From contig CAIYUN010000003.1 in assembly GCA_903929355.1 (NCBI GenBank), positions 1 to 64,000 of the forward strand: a DNA stretch of 64,000 bases, read 5' to 3'. Source of the stretch: an uncultured Opitutaceae bacterium. Lineage in GTDB: Bacteria > Verrucomicrobiota > Verrucomicrobiia > Opitutales > Opitutaceae. A model generated the notes under the pieces. It was not told where the DNA came from, did no database searches, and saw only the letters and a list, made by a program, of their open reading frames with translations. Of the stretch, positions 21,147 through 30,684 are shown in pieces (positions within the stretch are counted from its first letter, which is position 1; each line of letters opens with the position of its first letter). The position numbers were made by a program, and so were the translations under genes.

Positions 21147-22919
21147 ATGCCAGCCGTGACCACCGCCGCACCGCCCGTTTCCGTCTTGCTCGCCTTCGAC
21201 GCGAGCAACCGGCTCGCCGTGCGCCAGTCGGGCGACGAGACCGGGCTCGCATTCGTCGGCGAGAATCAGGCTGCAGCCGAGGGACGGCTTGCCACCACTT
21301 TTCCCACCCACACCCCTCCGGCCGAACAATTCACCGCCGACTTCCATGGTCGAGAGCACCGGGTTTTTTTTACGCAGGTCTCGGGCGGGTCGGCCGACCC
21401 AGAGATAGTCTTCCGCTCGCTCGACGATCTGGCCGACCGATCCGCCACGCTCTCCCCTCCCCTCGCGGCGCTGTTGGAGAAACTCGCACCGCATCTGGTC
21501 GACATTCCCTACCTCCACCTCGGCGAGAACGATTTCATCTACAAGTTTCGCCCGGCCTCGGAGCGCAACGCCGCGATTTACGCCCAGGATCCCGCCGCCA
21601 GCGCGCTCTACCAGTCGCGCCTTTGCGCCGCCATCAAAACCCTCGCGCGCCAGCATGAACGCACCGCCGCCGCCCCGGTGACGCTCGACTTCGGCGCGGT
21701 GCGCTACGTCATCCCCAGCCATTTTGGCTTCTGTCTCGGGGTGCGCAACGCCATCGAACGCGCCTATGAGACCCTCGCCGAAAACCCCGGACGGCGCGTC
21801 TTCATGCTCTCGGAGCTGATCCACAACCCTTTCGTCAACGAGGACCTCCTGCGCCGGGGGCTGCGCTACCTGCAAACCGACAAGGGCGTGCCCTACTTTG
21901 CCGATGGCACGACCGGGGGGGGCAACTCCAAGCTCCTCTGGGACACGCTCACCCCGGACGACATTGTGATTATCCCGGCCTTCGGCGCGACCGACGACGA
22001 CAAGGGCCGCCTGGTCCGCAAGGGCATCGCCGTCTGCCAATACGACGCCACCTGCATGCTCGTGGAGAAAGTGTGGAAGGCTGCGCGCGCCTATGGCCGC
22101 GAGGGTTTTACGGTGATCATCCACGGCAAGAGCGAGCACGAGGAGACGAAGGCGACCTTCTCCAACACCCGCCGCCACGCGCCCGCCGTGATCGTGCGCA
22201 ACCTCGACGAGGTGCGCGCCCTCGGTGAGATCATTGCCAGCGACGACCCGGCGGTACGCGCCCGCTTTTATCCGCTCTTTGCCGGCAAGCACACGCCCGA
22301 CTTTGATGTCACGCGCCATCTGGAACGCGTCGCGGTGGTCAACCAGACCACGCTGCTGATGAACGAGACGCTGGCGATCATCGAGCACCTCAAGTCGGTC
22401 TATCGCGCAAAATACGGCGAGGCCACCGTGCCGGAGCGCGTCGGCGGTGGCGCGCGGCGCGATACGCTGTGCTACGCCACCCAGGTCAACCAGGACGCGC
22501 TCAGCCGCGCGCTGGCCGAACCGCTCGACGCGGCCTTTGTCATCGGCGGAAAAAACTCATCCAACACCTACCAGCTTTTTCGGCTGTGCGAGCAGCGGCT
22601 CGGGGCCAAGGCATTTTTCATCCAGAACGAGGCCAACATCCGCTCGCGCGCCACGGTGGACCACTACCTCTATGTCGGCGCCGGCGCCGGCCGCACCGAG
22701 CCACGCCCGCTTTGGCCCTCCTTCGCCAAGGCTTCGGAGGGCACGGCCCTCCCTGACCTGCCAAAGCGCGTGCTGGTCACAGGCGGAGCCTCCTGCCCCG
22801 ATGGCATCATCCAGCAGGTCATCACTCGGCTGAACTCGCTCTTCCCCGTGGAGGAACTGCGGCCCATCGAGTCGGTGCTGGCGGGGCTGGAAGGGTGTGG
22901 CGGCGGGTTGAAAGGGTGA
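21147..22919 (+). CDS. ispH: 4-hydroxy-3-methylbut-2-enyl diphosphate reductase IspH (large form)
   Basis: IspH is the last enzyme of the MEP pathway, making IPP and DMAPP with a [4Fe-4S] cluster. The three cluster cysteines lie in FGFCLGVRNAI, DATCMLVEKVW and GGASCPDG. HGKSEHEE and NETLAIIEHLK are also conserved. At 590 residues it is much longer than the usual 310. About 180 extra N-terminal residues precede VRYVIPSHFGF and have no match I recognise. Near the C-terminus a dispersed palindrome is translated as SFAKASEG. The 3' end (CGGGLKG) also lies in repeat-like DNA. Confidence 0.92.
   Translation: MPAVTTAAPPVSVLLAFDASNRLAVRQSGDETGLAFVGENQAAAEGRLATTFPTHTPPAEQFTADFHGREHRVFFTQVSGGSADPEIVFRSLDDLADRSATLSPPLAALLEKLAPHLVDIPYLHLGENDFIYKFRPASERNAAIYAQDPAASALYQSRLCAAIKTLARQHERTAAAPVTLDFGAVRYVIPSHFGFCLGVRNAIERAYETLAENPGRRVFMLSELIHNPFVNEDLLRRGLRYLQTDKGVPYFADGTTGGGNSKLLWDTLTPDDIVIIPAFGATDDDKGRLVRKGIAVCQYDATCMLVEKVWKAARAYGREGFTVIIHGKSEHEETKATFSNTRRHAPAVIVRNLDEVRALGEIIASDDPAVRARFYPLFAGKHTPDFDVTRHLERVAVVNQTTLLMNETLAIIEHLKSVYRAKYGEATVPERVGGGARRDTLCYATQVNQDALSRALAEPLDAAFVIGGKNSSNTYQLFRLCEQRLGAKAFFIQNEANIRSRATVDHYLYVGAGAGRTEPRPLWPSFAKASEGTALPDLPKRVLVTGGASCPDGIIQQVITRLNSLFPVEELRPIESVLAGLEGCGGGLKG
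22716..22742. repeat. Dispersed palindromic repeat inside ispH
   Basis: CCCTCCTTCGCCAAGGCTTC is the first part of a 27-bp unit with CCCTCC/GGAGGG ends. The first 25 bases are identical, in inverse orientation, to the intergenic copy at 40376-40400. Here it is read in frame as SFAKASEG, between the IspH core and the last cluster cysteine. Confidence 0.8.
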
Positions 22920-22988
22920 GACGTTGAGAGGTTAAAGGGGTGAGGAAGGCAGAAGCCAGATGCCAAGGGCCAGACTTCAGGAGTGGAG

Positions 22989-23008
22989 CCGCGGCGACCT
23001 CGCCGCGG
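22989..23008. repeat. Perfect 9-bp hairpin between convergent genes
   Basis: CCGCGGCGA-CC-TCGCCGCGG sits in the 259-bp gap between ispH and the convergent exported-protein gene. The DNA before it (22905-22980) is a degenerate tandem of GTTGAAAGGGTGAGAC-like and GCCAGATGCC-like units. It could act as a two-way transcription stop, but no T-tract is present. Confidence 0.45.
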
Positions 23009-23178
23009 AGTTTGGCGCAGAAAACTCGACAGGGGCGCCGCATCCCCATTGCGAAGCGTCTTGGGGTCAAGTCGCTCCAACTACAGATCACAGGCATTCC
23101 TCCGCACTCCGAGCTTCACGCCTTTGCGACTTTGCACTTTTCGATCTCGGTGTAAATCCATCCGACCTTCTGCCTGCG

Positions 23179-23904
23179 CTACTTCACGGTTAGGGCGCCG
23201 GTGCCGGGGCAGATGCGCTTGAGCAACTCCTGCAACTGGCGCAGGTTGGCCACGGTCAGCGCCGGGACATGAAAAGGCACGGTGCCGTTGGCTGGGGTGT
23301 AGATGCAGAGCCGCCCGTTGAACACAAACGCACAGGCCGAGCCGGGCACGGTCGCGCCATCCTTGAGCCAGGTGAACTGCACGAGACGGACCGGCCGGTG
23401 CAATCCCAGGCGGGCTGCGACCCGCGCGCAGTCGCGCAGGCCGAGCTCGTTGGTCGGGTCCAGATCCCCCGGCGGCTGGGCTTCGGGGGTCTGCGGAAAA
23501 TCCATCTGGTAAAGCGGATATTGCGCGAAAATCTTCGGGTATTTCGCCGTGAGCGGTGCGGCGATGAGCACCGCGTCGTCGCGTTTGGCGGGCTCAAAGT
23601 CGAGGGGAGCAAAGCCAAAATTAATATCCCACGACCAAAGTTTGTCGCCCGTTTGGAACACCGCGACCGCATGGCCGGCGACAACCTCCTCCTCTGCCTT
23701 CGCCCCCCACTGAAGGAGGCGGCACCAGGCCGCGGCGCCGTTCTTCTCCATGAAGTCATCGTAAAACGCGACCGATTCGACAAAGCAGCCATTGGCGACA
23801 TTGAGCGGAGTGTGGGTGAAGGGGAGCTTGGGGGCGCTTTCAGCCCCCCGCGCGCACAAGAACCCTAAGCCAAGGACGGGCAGCAAACCTGCGAAAAATT
23901 TCAT
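23179..23904 (-). CDS. Exported protein of unknown function
   Basis: This 241-residue protein has a clear signal peptide (MKFFAGLLPVLGLGFLCARG, cut near AES). The mature part has SVAFYDDFMEKNGAAAWCRL, which resembles bacterial transglutaminase/peptidase-like C-terminal families with a catalytic Cys, but I cannot name it. TGDKLWSWDINFGF and FVFNGRLCIYTP look like beta strands. Its start overlaps the upstream small gene by four bases, so the two form an operon. Confidence 0.7.
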   Translation of the reverse strand: MKFFAGLLPVLGLGFLCARGAESAPKLPFTHTPLNVANGCFVESVAFYDDFMEKNGAAAWCRLLQWGAKAEEEVVAGHAVAVFQTGDKLWSWDINFGFAPLDFEPAKRDDAVLIAAPLTAKYPKIFAQYPLYQMDFPQTPEAQPPGDLDPTNELGLRDCARVAARLGLHRPVRLVQFTWLKDGATVPGSACAFVFNGRLCIYTPANGTVPFHVPALTVANLRQLQELLKRICPGTGALTVK

Positions 23905-24095
23905 GAATGAGCCGCTGGCGCGGGTAGCTCCATGAAACATCTGGTTTCAATGGAGACCTGTTTGACGAGTGTGTCGCGGGCCAGGATGTTGCGGATATTG
24001 TCGAGGTTCTCCCTCATTTGGGCGAACAGCGTGGGCGACCACATCAACGGGGCCAAGAGCGTAAGCACAAGGCAATGAGGCATTAGCGATTTCAT
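23901..24095 (-). CDS. Small exported protein of unknown function
   Basis: A 64-residue ORF starts with a signal peptide (MKSLMPHCLVLTLLAPLMW, likely cut after FAQ). It leaves a mature peptide of about 35-40 residues beginning MRENLDNIRNILARDT. Its TGA overlaps the ATG of the next gene (ATGA at 23901-23904), indicating translational coupling. I know no family for it. It could be a partner or chaperone of the downstream exported protein. Confidence 0.55.
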   Translation of the reverse strand: MKSLMPHCLVLTLLAPLMWSPTLFAQMRENLDNIRNILARDTLVKQVSIETRCFMELPAPAAHS

Positions 24096-24316
24096 GCGGA
24101 GGACGGGTGACTCCAATCTGGCCACAACCAAGATGACAGGCAAGGGGTTAAATCCCGAGGAGCCGGGGGCATGAAGCCCCAGGGGATACGTGAGCGTGCG
24201 CTCCAAGCATCCACGTCAACGCGACGTCGCGTTTAGAAGCGTTAAGGATTCGGAGGACCGGGCAGAGTCGACTTGGACGATGGGCACCTCAAGAACCCCT
24301 GTAAGGGGAAGGAAAG

Positions 24317-25498
24317 CTAGTGCGAGGAGTTGTTGGCACGGATCCGCGACTTTCGGTCCCCGGAACGGGTGTTCTGTCCTGAGGTGGACTTCGGCTCCGC
24401 CAGCAGCACCCGAACCTTGCTGGATTTGCCCCGAATACGCGGGGGCACCTTGCGCTTGCGCACCCGATCCCGCACACTTGCCCCGTCCACCCAGGTTGCT
24501 CCGATCAAGGTCGCCCGCGGGAATTCCTGCACGCCCGTTTCATTGTTGTGGATTTGTCCGACCACCATTTCGACCGCTGCCTCACCGGTGACGAAATTGT
24601 GTTGATTCATCCCGGCGATCTCCGGCCGTCTGGCGCGCCACTCGAGTTGAACCACCCCAACATCCTCTGGGACACGTCGCCCGGCCGTATTCAGCCAGGT
24701 CACCACGTTGTTATACAAGGTAAAGATCACGTCCGGCTTATATTCCTCGAGCCAGATCCGGAAGCCGACCGGCTCCGTGCCACCCAGCGGGCCATTATAG
24801 ATTGGGACATGCTGCGCCTGCGGCTGCAAGACTCGTTGTCCGGTCAGAAAGCCGGCCGAGAATCTGCGCTCCACCAAATGATCGATGACTTCATCCAGCA
24901 CCAGGCCGGGACGACGATAACCCAAAGCCAGTGACCGCTCAAACGCCGCCAACGCCAAATCGTGGTGATCCACGCAACAAAACGAGAGCGCCGGACCGGA
25001 GGTGCGGACGCCCGTCACGACCGCCGGAAACTGTCCCCAGACCGATCGAAACTTTTCGGGCAGTCGGGGTGTATCCATGAGACCGACCAAGACGATTCCC
25101 TTGATGCCGCGGGCATGGAGGATCCGAATCCAGCGCGCCGCCGTGAGAGTCGGATCATGGAGCCAAAAACGGTCAAAACTGTAGCCGAGGTGCGCGGCCC
25201 GGCTTTCGCAGCCCGCCACATAAGTTGGCACCGTCGGATGGGTCTGAAAGGCGCGCTCGTCCTTGTTCGCATTTACCAGGGCAAGCTTGGCCTGCAAGCG
25301 ATTTGACCGACTGGTCCGCAACTGCGCCATCAGATGCGATAGCACCGCGTTGGGCTGGTAACCCAGCCGCTGCGCAGCCCGACGGACGCGTTCCCGGGTC
25401 GCCGGTGGGATTTGCGGACTGCCGCGGAGCGCCAGTGAAACGGTATTTTTCGAACAACCGAGCGTGCTGGCGATGTCCTTTAGTGAGACGCGGGGCAT
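24317..25498 (-). CDS. LacI-family transcriptional regulator of the glycosidase locus
   Basis: This 393-residue regulator has an N-terminal LacI HTH (VSLKDIASTLGCSKNTVSLA, residues 3-22) with hinge RRAAQRLGYQPNAVLS. A periplasmic-binding-protein-like sensor domain follows, up to about residue 345. A basic C-terminal tail (VRKRKVPPRIRGKSSK) is longer than in most LacI proteins. It is divergent from the GH95 gene with 208 bp between them, the usual layout for a local sugar-responsive repressor. The ATG at 25498 is preferred; another in frame eight codons upstream is possible. The effector is probably a sugar released by the locus. Confidence 0.9.
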   Translation of the reverse strand: MPRVSLKDIASTLGCSKNTVSLALRGSPQIPPATRERVRRAAQRLGYQPNAVLSHLMAQLRTSRSNRLQAKLALVNANKDERAFQTHPTVPTYVAGCESRAAHLGYSFDRFWLHDPTLTAARWIRILHARGIKGIVLVGLMDTPRLPEKFRSVWGQFPAVVTGVRTSGPALSFCCVDHHDLALAAFERSLALGYRRPGLVLDEVIDHLVERRFSAGFLTGQRVLQPQAQHVPIYNGPLGGTEPVGFRIWLEEYKPDVIFTLYNNVVTWLNTAGRRVPEDVGVVQLEWRARRPEIAGMNQHNFVTGEAAVEMVVGQIHNNETGVQEFPRATLIGATWVDGASVRDRVRKRKVPPRIRGKSSKVRVLLAEPKSTSGQNTRSGDRKSRIRANNSSH

Positions 25499-25528
25499 GG
25501 CCAACACACGGTGATGGATCATATCGAA

Positions 25529-25618
25529 CGGTCAAGTGCGGACGGGCCCGTCACGGAGCAACCAGACGCGGCGCGACCATAGATTCACTTTACGGTCAAG
25601 TACCTTGTTCCATTGACC
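25529..25618. promoter_or_regulatory. Repeated CGGTCAAGT boxes, candidate LacI operators
   Basis: In the divergent gap, CGGTCAAGT occurs at 25529-25537 and 25593-25601. A reversed TTGACC lies at 25613-25618, so the last two form an inverted pair. Such repeated half-sites fit a LacI-type dimer controlling both the regulator and the GH95 gene. This is a visual match only. Confidence 0.3.
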
Positions 25619-25706
25619 ACTGCGGGCTACTGCTTCAGTCTCCCTCCCTTCCTGAGATGGGGAATGCCCGAATCTGCGGAGCTCCCCGATCGCACCGAAG
25701 CACCCC

Positions 25707-28262
25707 ATGAAAATATTCCGCTCCGCCAGCCTGTTCGCCAGCGTAGCCGCTATGGCCCTCTTGCTGCGGGAAGCCTCTGGCGCCAGCAGCCTGCCGGCCT
25801 ACACCGGCCAATTGACTGGGGAAGCGCCTCCCCCCTCCGAGCCGCTATCGCTTTGGTATCGCCAGCCGGCCACGGCCTGGACCAGCGCCCTTCCCGTGGG
25901 CAACGGCAAACAAGGCGCCATGGTGTTTGGCGGGATCGATTCCGAGCTGATATGCCTCAACGAGGACACCCTATGGAGCGGCGGTCCCTATTCGCCGGAA
26001 AATCCCGGCGCGCTCGCCGCCCTGCCGCAGGTGCGCCAGCTCCTCTTTGCCGGCCAGTATCGGCAGGCCGAAAGCCTCATCTCGCAAAGCATGATGGGAA
26101 AGCCCTCGACCGAGGCGGCGTACCAGCCGGTGGGCGACATCCAACTAACCTTCCCCAAGGTGGCAACGGCGGGGAATTATCGCCGGGAAGTGAATTTGCG
26201 CACCGCCACGGCCGTGACGCAGTTCACGTCCGAAGGGGTGACCTACACGCGTGAATTGTTCGCCAGCGGCCCGGACAACGTCCTGGTACTGCGGTTGACC
26301 GCCAGCAAGCCGGGGCAGATCAGTTTCAAGCTGTCGATGCAAACCGGTGAGACCATCACCAACAGCGACGGCACGGATGACACCTTCATCCTCAATGGGG
26401 CCAATCGCGCCTTTTCCGGCGTTCCCGGCGTGTTGCATTATCAGGCGCGGGCCAAAATCCTCCATGCCGGTGGCACGCTCACCAAGGGTCCGCGGTCGGC
26501 GCCAGTGGCAGCGGCGGCACCGGCCGCCGCCCCGGCGGCGGGAGCGGCGGCGCCGAGTCCCGGCGGAGCCCGTCGCGGGGGGCGTGGCGGTGGTGGCGGC
26601 CCGGGCTCGAGCCCGAGCACAATGGAATACGCGGTTGAAGGGGCTGACAGTGCCACGATTTTGATCGCGTCAGCCACCAACTACCAGAGCTTCCAGGACA
26701 CCTCGGGAGATCCAGCGGCGCTCGCCGGTGCCATCATCGACCAGGCGACGGCCAAAGGTTACGAGGCTTTGCGCAAGGATCAACTGGCGGACTACCAGAA
26801 ATTATTCGCCCGCGTGTCGCTTGATCTCGGGACCAGTGACGATGTCAAGCAGCCGACCGATGTGCGCATCCGGAATTACCCCAAGGGCACGGATATTTCG
26901 CTGCCGGCACTCTATTTCCAGTATGGGCGCTACCTTTTGATCGGCTCCTCGCGTCCCGGCGGCCAGCCCGCGAACCTGCAGGGCATCTGGAACAGCGACA
27001 CCAGCCCCTCCTGGGGCAGCAAGTTCACGATCAACATCAACACGGAAATGAACTACTGGCCCGCGAACACCACCAACCTGGGTGAGACCGTCGAGCCATT
27101 GATGGCGATGGTCGAGGACCTGGAAGTCACCGGGGCCAAGACGGCCAAGACGATGTACCATGCCCGCGGCTGGGTGGCCCACCACAACACCGACCTGTGG
27201 CGCGCCACGGCCCCGATCGACGGCCCCCAGTTCGGCATGTGGCCGCTCGGCGGCGCCTGGCTGTGCAATACGTTGTGGGATCGCTATGAATTCAGCCAAG
27301 ACCCGACGTTTCTGAAGCGATTGTATCCGGCCATGAAAGGCTCGGTCGAATTTTTCCTGGACACCCTGGTCGAGGAGCCGACCCACAAGTGGCTGGTCAC
27401 CAGTCCCAGCCTGTCACCGGAGAACCCCCATCCGGGCGGCGGATCCGTGGTTGATGGCCCCACGGCGGACATGCAGATGCTGCGCGATCTGTTCGCGCAC
27501 ACCCTCGAGGCAGGCCAAATCCTGGGGATCGATGCCGACTTCCGCACGCAGGTGGCCGCGACCCGCGCCCGGCTCGCCCCCAATCAGATCGGTTCGGTCG
27601 GCCAGCTGCAGGAATGGCTGCTGGACTGGGACACGACTGCGCCCGAGCCGCACAACCGGCACGTCTCCCACTTGTACGGACTTTATCCCGGCGAGGACAT
27701 TTCCCCGGCAAAGGACAAGACTTTGACGGCGGCCGTGAAGAAATCGCTCGAAATGCGGGGAGACGATGCCACCGGCTGGGGCCTGGGTTGGCGCTTGAAT
27801 CTCTGGGCGCACCTGCACGACGGGGCGCATGCGAACATCATTCTCCAGAATCTTCTCGCGGCGGCCAAGCCGGACGACAACTCCCGCGACCGCTCCGGGG
27901 TCTACAACAACATGTTCGACGCCCATCCGCCCTTCCAGATTGACGGCAATTTCGGCGGCACGGCCGGCATCGCGGAAATGCTGCTGCAATCAACCGCCCC
28001 GCATGCAGATCAACCGGCGGTGATCGAGCTCCTGCCCGCTTTGCCCCCCACGTGGACAGATGGCGGGGTCGCCGGCCTGGTTGCGCGCGGTGGATTTGAA
28101 GTCAGTGTCCGCTGGAAGGCGGGCAAGCTGGCCGGGGCCAAGATCAAGAACCTCCGGGCTCAAAAGGCTGCCGATATCACCTACGCCGGCAGAGTGGTCC
28201 ACGTGACCCTCGAGGCCGGTGCCTCGGCTTCCGTCGACGACCAGATGGCGGCTCGGTTTTAA
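25707..28262 (+). CDS. Glycoside hydrolase family 95 (alpha-L-fucosidase type)
   Basis: This 851-residue secreted enzyme has a signal peptide (about residues 1-25). The GH95 N-terminal domain starts at [21 protein letters not shown] and [11 protein letters not shown]. The (alpha/alpha)6 barrel carries [10 protein letters not shown] (E572) and [19 protein letters not shown] (D738), the regions that hold the catalytic acid and assisting residues in GH95. Family members remove alpha-1,2-L-fucose or alpha-L-galactose from plant or host glycans. An Ala/Pro plus RGG-rich insert (about 262-305) interrupts the N-terminal domain. It is the first gene of the locus, divergent from lacI. Confidence 0.93.
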   Translation: MKIFRSASLFASVAAMALLLREASGASSLPAYTGQLTGEAPPPSEPLSLWYRQPATAWTSALPVGNGKQGAMVFGGIDSELICLNEDTLWSGGPYSPENPGALAALPQVRQLLFAGQYRQAESLISQSMMGKPSTEAAYQPVGDIQLTFPKVATAGNYRREVNLRTATAVTQFTSEGVTYTRELFASGPDNVLVLRLTASKPGQISFKLSMQTGETITNSDGTDDTFILNGANRAFSGVPGVLHYQARAKILHAGGTLTKGPRSAPVAAAAPAAAPAAGAAAPSPGGARRGGRGGGGGPGSSPSTMEYAVEGADSATILIASATNYQSFQDTSGDPAALAGAIIDQATAKGYEALRKDQLADYQKLFARVSLDLGTSDDVKQPTDVRIRNYPKGTDISLPALYFQYGRYLLIGSSRPGGQPANLQGIWNSDTSPSWGSKFTININTEMNYWPANTTNLGETVEPLMAMVEDLEVTGAKTAKTMYHARGWVAHHNTDLWRATAPIDGPQFGMWPLGGAWLCNTLWDRYEFSQDPTFLKRLYPAMKGSVEFFLDTLVEEPTHKWLVTSPSLSPENPHPGGGSVVDGPTADMQMLRDLFAHTLEAGQILGIDADFRTQVAATRARLAPNQIGSVGQLQEWLLDWDTTAPEPHNRHVSHLYGLYPGEDISPAKDKTLTAAVKKSLEMRGDDATGWGLGWRLNLWAHLHDGAHANIILQNLLAAAKPDDNSRDRSGVYNNMFDAHPPFQIDGNFGGTAGIAEMLLQSTAPHADQPAVIELLPALPPTWTDGGVAGLVARGGFEVSVRWKAGKLAGAKIKNLRAQKAADITYAGRVVHVTLEAGASASVDDQMAARF

Positions 28263-28379
28263 CCCGCCAGGCTCAAACCGCCGCTTCCTGCCAATCCAGC
28301 CCACTTCCGGCAATCGATCATCCCCTGTCTCGCAAGCCGATCCCCCGCCGTAAACCCTTACCTGCTCGCCTCACCACCC

Positions 28380-30581
28380 ATGAACCTGTTGCCCCCCCGC
28401 AAGTATATTAAATTTCTGACCGGTCTGGCGCTGCTGGCCGCTTCGGTCGCAGGCTCCAATTTGGGTGCAGCCGTGACCCCGAAGGCCGCGACCGCAGCCA
28501 CCCCGGCCGCCAAAAACTGGACAGCCGACAACGGCAACGGGACCTACTCCAATCCGCTCTTCTACGAGGAGTTTGAGGATCCCGACGTCATCCGGGTGGG
28601 CAACGACTACTACATTGCCAGCACGACGATGCACATGAACCCCGCCGTGATCCTGATGCACTCCAAGGATCTGGTGAATTGGGAGTTGGCGGGTTATTGC
28701 TCGGACAAGCTGGATCTCGGTCCGGCTTACCGACTGGAAGGCGGCAATATCTATGGGAAGGGAATCTGGGCGCCCTGCATCCGTTACCACGCGGGCATGT
28801 TCTACGTGTTCTGCAACGTCAATGGCGCCGCCATGCAGGTGTACCGTTCCAAGGCCATCACCGGACCGTGGGAGCACAGTGAACTGCCCGGTCGCCACGA
28901 CCTGTCGGTGCTGTTTGACGACGACCTGGGCAAGATTTTCATCATTTCCGGAAACAGCAACCCCTACCCGATTGAGGAGATTGCGCCGGATCTCAAGTCG
29001 TATGTCCCCAATGTCCGCCACCAACTGGTGGTTCCCCAAGGCCAAAGATTTGGCGAAGGTCATCACCTCTACAAGGTCAATGGCAAGTACATCGACATTT
29101 CCGCCATCCCCGGCGGTGCGGTCAACCAGATGGTGGCCAAGGCCGACTCCATCGACGGACCATGGACCGTGACCACGATGGTCGAAGGCGAATCGTTGGG
29201 CATCACCAGCACCACCCCCGCGCGGGCCCAAGCCAACGATCGCGGGATCTGGCTGCACCAGGGCGGAATGGTCGACACCCCGTCAGGCGAATGGTGGAGC
29301 ATCATCATGTCGGACCACGGCAGTGCCGGCCGGATGGTCTCCCTGGTCCCGATCACCTGGGACGACGGCTTCCCGCTCATCGGTCTGCCCGGCAATTTGC
29401 GCAAAGCCCCCAATACCTGGGTCAAGCCCAACACCGGCGTGACCCAGGAGCCCACGCCGGCCTTTGTCCACGACGACAACTTTACCAGCGGCAAGCTGAA
29501 CAAACTGTGGCAATGGAACCATGTGGAAGACGACAGCAAGTGGTCGTTGACGGAAAAGCCCGGCGTCCTCCGCCTGCATTCGCTGCCGGCGGCCAACTTT
29601 TACAACGCCCGCAACACGCTCACCCAGCGGCCGCCGGCCCCGGAATCCATCATGACGGTCGGGCTGGATACCACCGGACTGACGGGTGGTGACACCGCCG
29701 GAATTGGGTTGTTGAGCACGCCCTATGCCTGGATCGGCGTGGTGAAGACCACCGACGGCACGGCACTGCAAATGTTTCAAGCGGCCGGCGGCGGCAATCG
29801 CGGCGGCGGCGGACGCAGAGGGGGAGCCGGCCGAGGCGCGGCCCCGGCGGCTGGAGCCGCTCCGGCCCCCGCCGCAGCCCCAGCCATCCAGCCGGTGGCC
29901 AGCGTGGCCAATCCCCCGGCCCACGTGTGGCTGCGGGTTCATTGCAATTTCGACACTGACCAAGCGGTGTTCAGCTGGAGCGCCGACGGCGTGACCTTCA
30001 CTCCCTTGGGGACACCCTTCACGACGATCTTCCAACTGACCACGTTCCAAGGGGTTCGCCCGGGGTTGTTCAATTTCAACACCGCGGGCCAGGCGGGCGG
30101 TTATGCCGACTTTGACCATTATGCCGTGGAAGAGCCGCGCGCGCGTGGCCTTGAGCGGGAAATCCCGGCCGGTAAGACCATCGCACTGACCAGCGGGGCC
30201 GACGGCAGCTTCCTGGCCGCCGACCTACAGAACAACACCTTGGTCGATGTCGTCCCGGATCAATCAGGAGCGACGCCGCCGAACGCCCGCTTCCAAGTCG
30301 TTGATGTGGGGTTGGGCCGGGTGGCGCTCAAAACCGCCGACGGCCGATTCGTCTCCGCCAATGAAGGCGGCACCTCGCTCAAGGTTGGCCCCAAACCCGG
30401 CGACACGGAGTCGTTCCAATGGGTGAATCTGATGCGCGGCGACACGATGCTCATGTCGTTGGTGAATCATCGCTACCTCGCCACCAAACCGAACCAGCCG
30501 GGGCCCGTGGCGGTGACCGCCACGGGCCCGAGTCCCGCCCGCAAGGGCGGCGCTGAGTTCAAATGGAAGATCGTTGACTGA
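28380..30581 (+). CDS. Glycoside hydrolase family 43 with C-terminal beta domains
   Basis: This 733-residue secreted enzyme has a signal peptide, then a GH43 five-bladed propeller (about residues 50-350). The opening NPLFYEEFEDPDVIRVGNDY holds the catalytic-base Asp, and EGGNIYGKGIWAPCIRY follows. A beta-sandwich of GH43_C2 type follows (about 360-590), then a beta-trefoil-like ending (about 595-733). Likely activities are beta-xylosidase or alpha-L-arabinofuranosidase. A Gly/Arg then Ala/Pro insert (about 467-513) splits the beta-sandwich. It lies 117 bp after the GH95 gene. Confidence 0.9.
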   Translation: MNLLPPRKYIKFLTGLALLAASVAGSNLGAAVTPKAATAATPAAKNWTADNGNGTYSNPLFYEEFEDPDVIRVGNDYYIASTTMHMNPAVILMHSKDLVNWELAGYCSDKLDLGPAYRLEGGNIYGKGIWAPCIRYHAGMFYVFCNVNGAAMQVYRSKAITGPWEHSELPGRHDLSVLFDDDLGKIFIISGNSNPYPIEEIAPDLKSYVPNVRHQLVVPQGQRFGEGHHLYKVNGKYIDISAIPGGAVNQMVAKADSIDGPWTVTTMVEGESLGITSTTPARAQANDRGIWLHQGGMVDTPSGEWWSIIMSDHGSAGRMVSLVPITWDDGFPLIGLPGNLRKAPNTWVKPNTGVTQEPTPAFVHDDNFTSGKLNKLWQWNHVEDDSKWSLTEKPGVLRLHSLPAANFYNARNTLTQRPPAPESIMTVGLDTTGLTGGDTAGIGLLSTPYAWIGVVKTTDGTALQMFQAAGGGNRGGGGRRGGAGRGAAPAAGAAPAPAAAPAIQPVASVANPPAHVWLRVHCNFDTDQAVFSWSADGVTFTPLGTPFTTIFQLTTFQGVRPGLFNFNTAGQAGGYADFDHYAVEEPRARGLEREIPAGKTIALTSGADGSFLAADLQNNTLVDVVPDQSGATPPNARFQVVDVGLGRVALKTADGRFVSANEGGTSLKVGPKPGDTESFQWVNLMRGDTMLMSLVNHRYLATKPNQPGPVAVTATGPSPARKGGAEFKWKIVD

Positions 30582-30684
30582 AAACACCACCGGGCGTTCG
30601 GACTGATCAATTCCTCCAGCCTCCGGTGATTGACCAAAATTCTTTCCCCTCAAGTTTACTCCTTACTATTACACTGACCCACCC

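Noticed and set aside
20885-21208. N-terminal extension of the MFS transporter
   Set aside because: The added residues are translated dispersed repeats; the transporter fold starts at the GTG at 20884.
24096-24316. Group II intron or structured RNA between the small exported gene and lacI
   Set aside because: Short GGGGC/GCCCC stems are present but no domain V or other intron landmarks.
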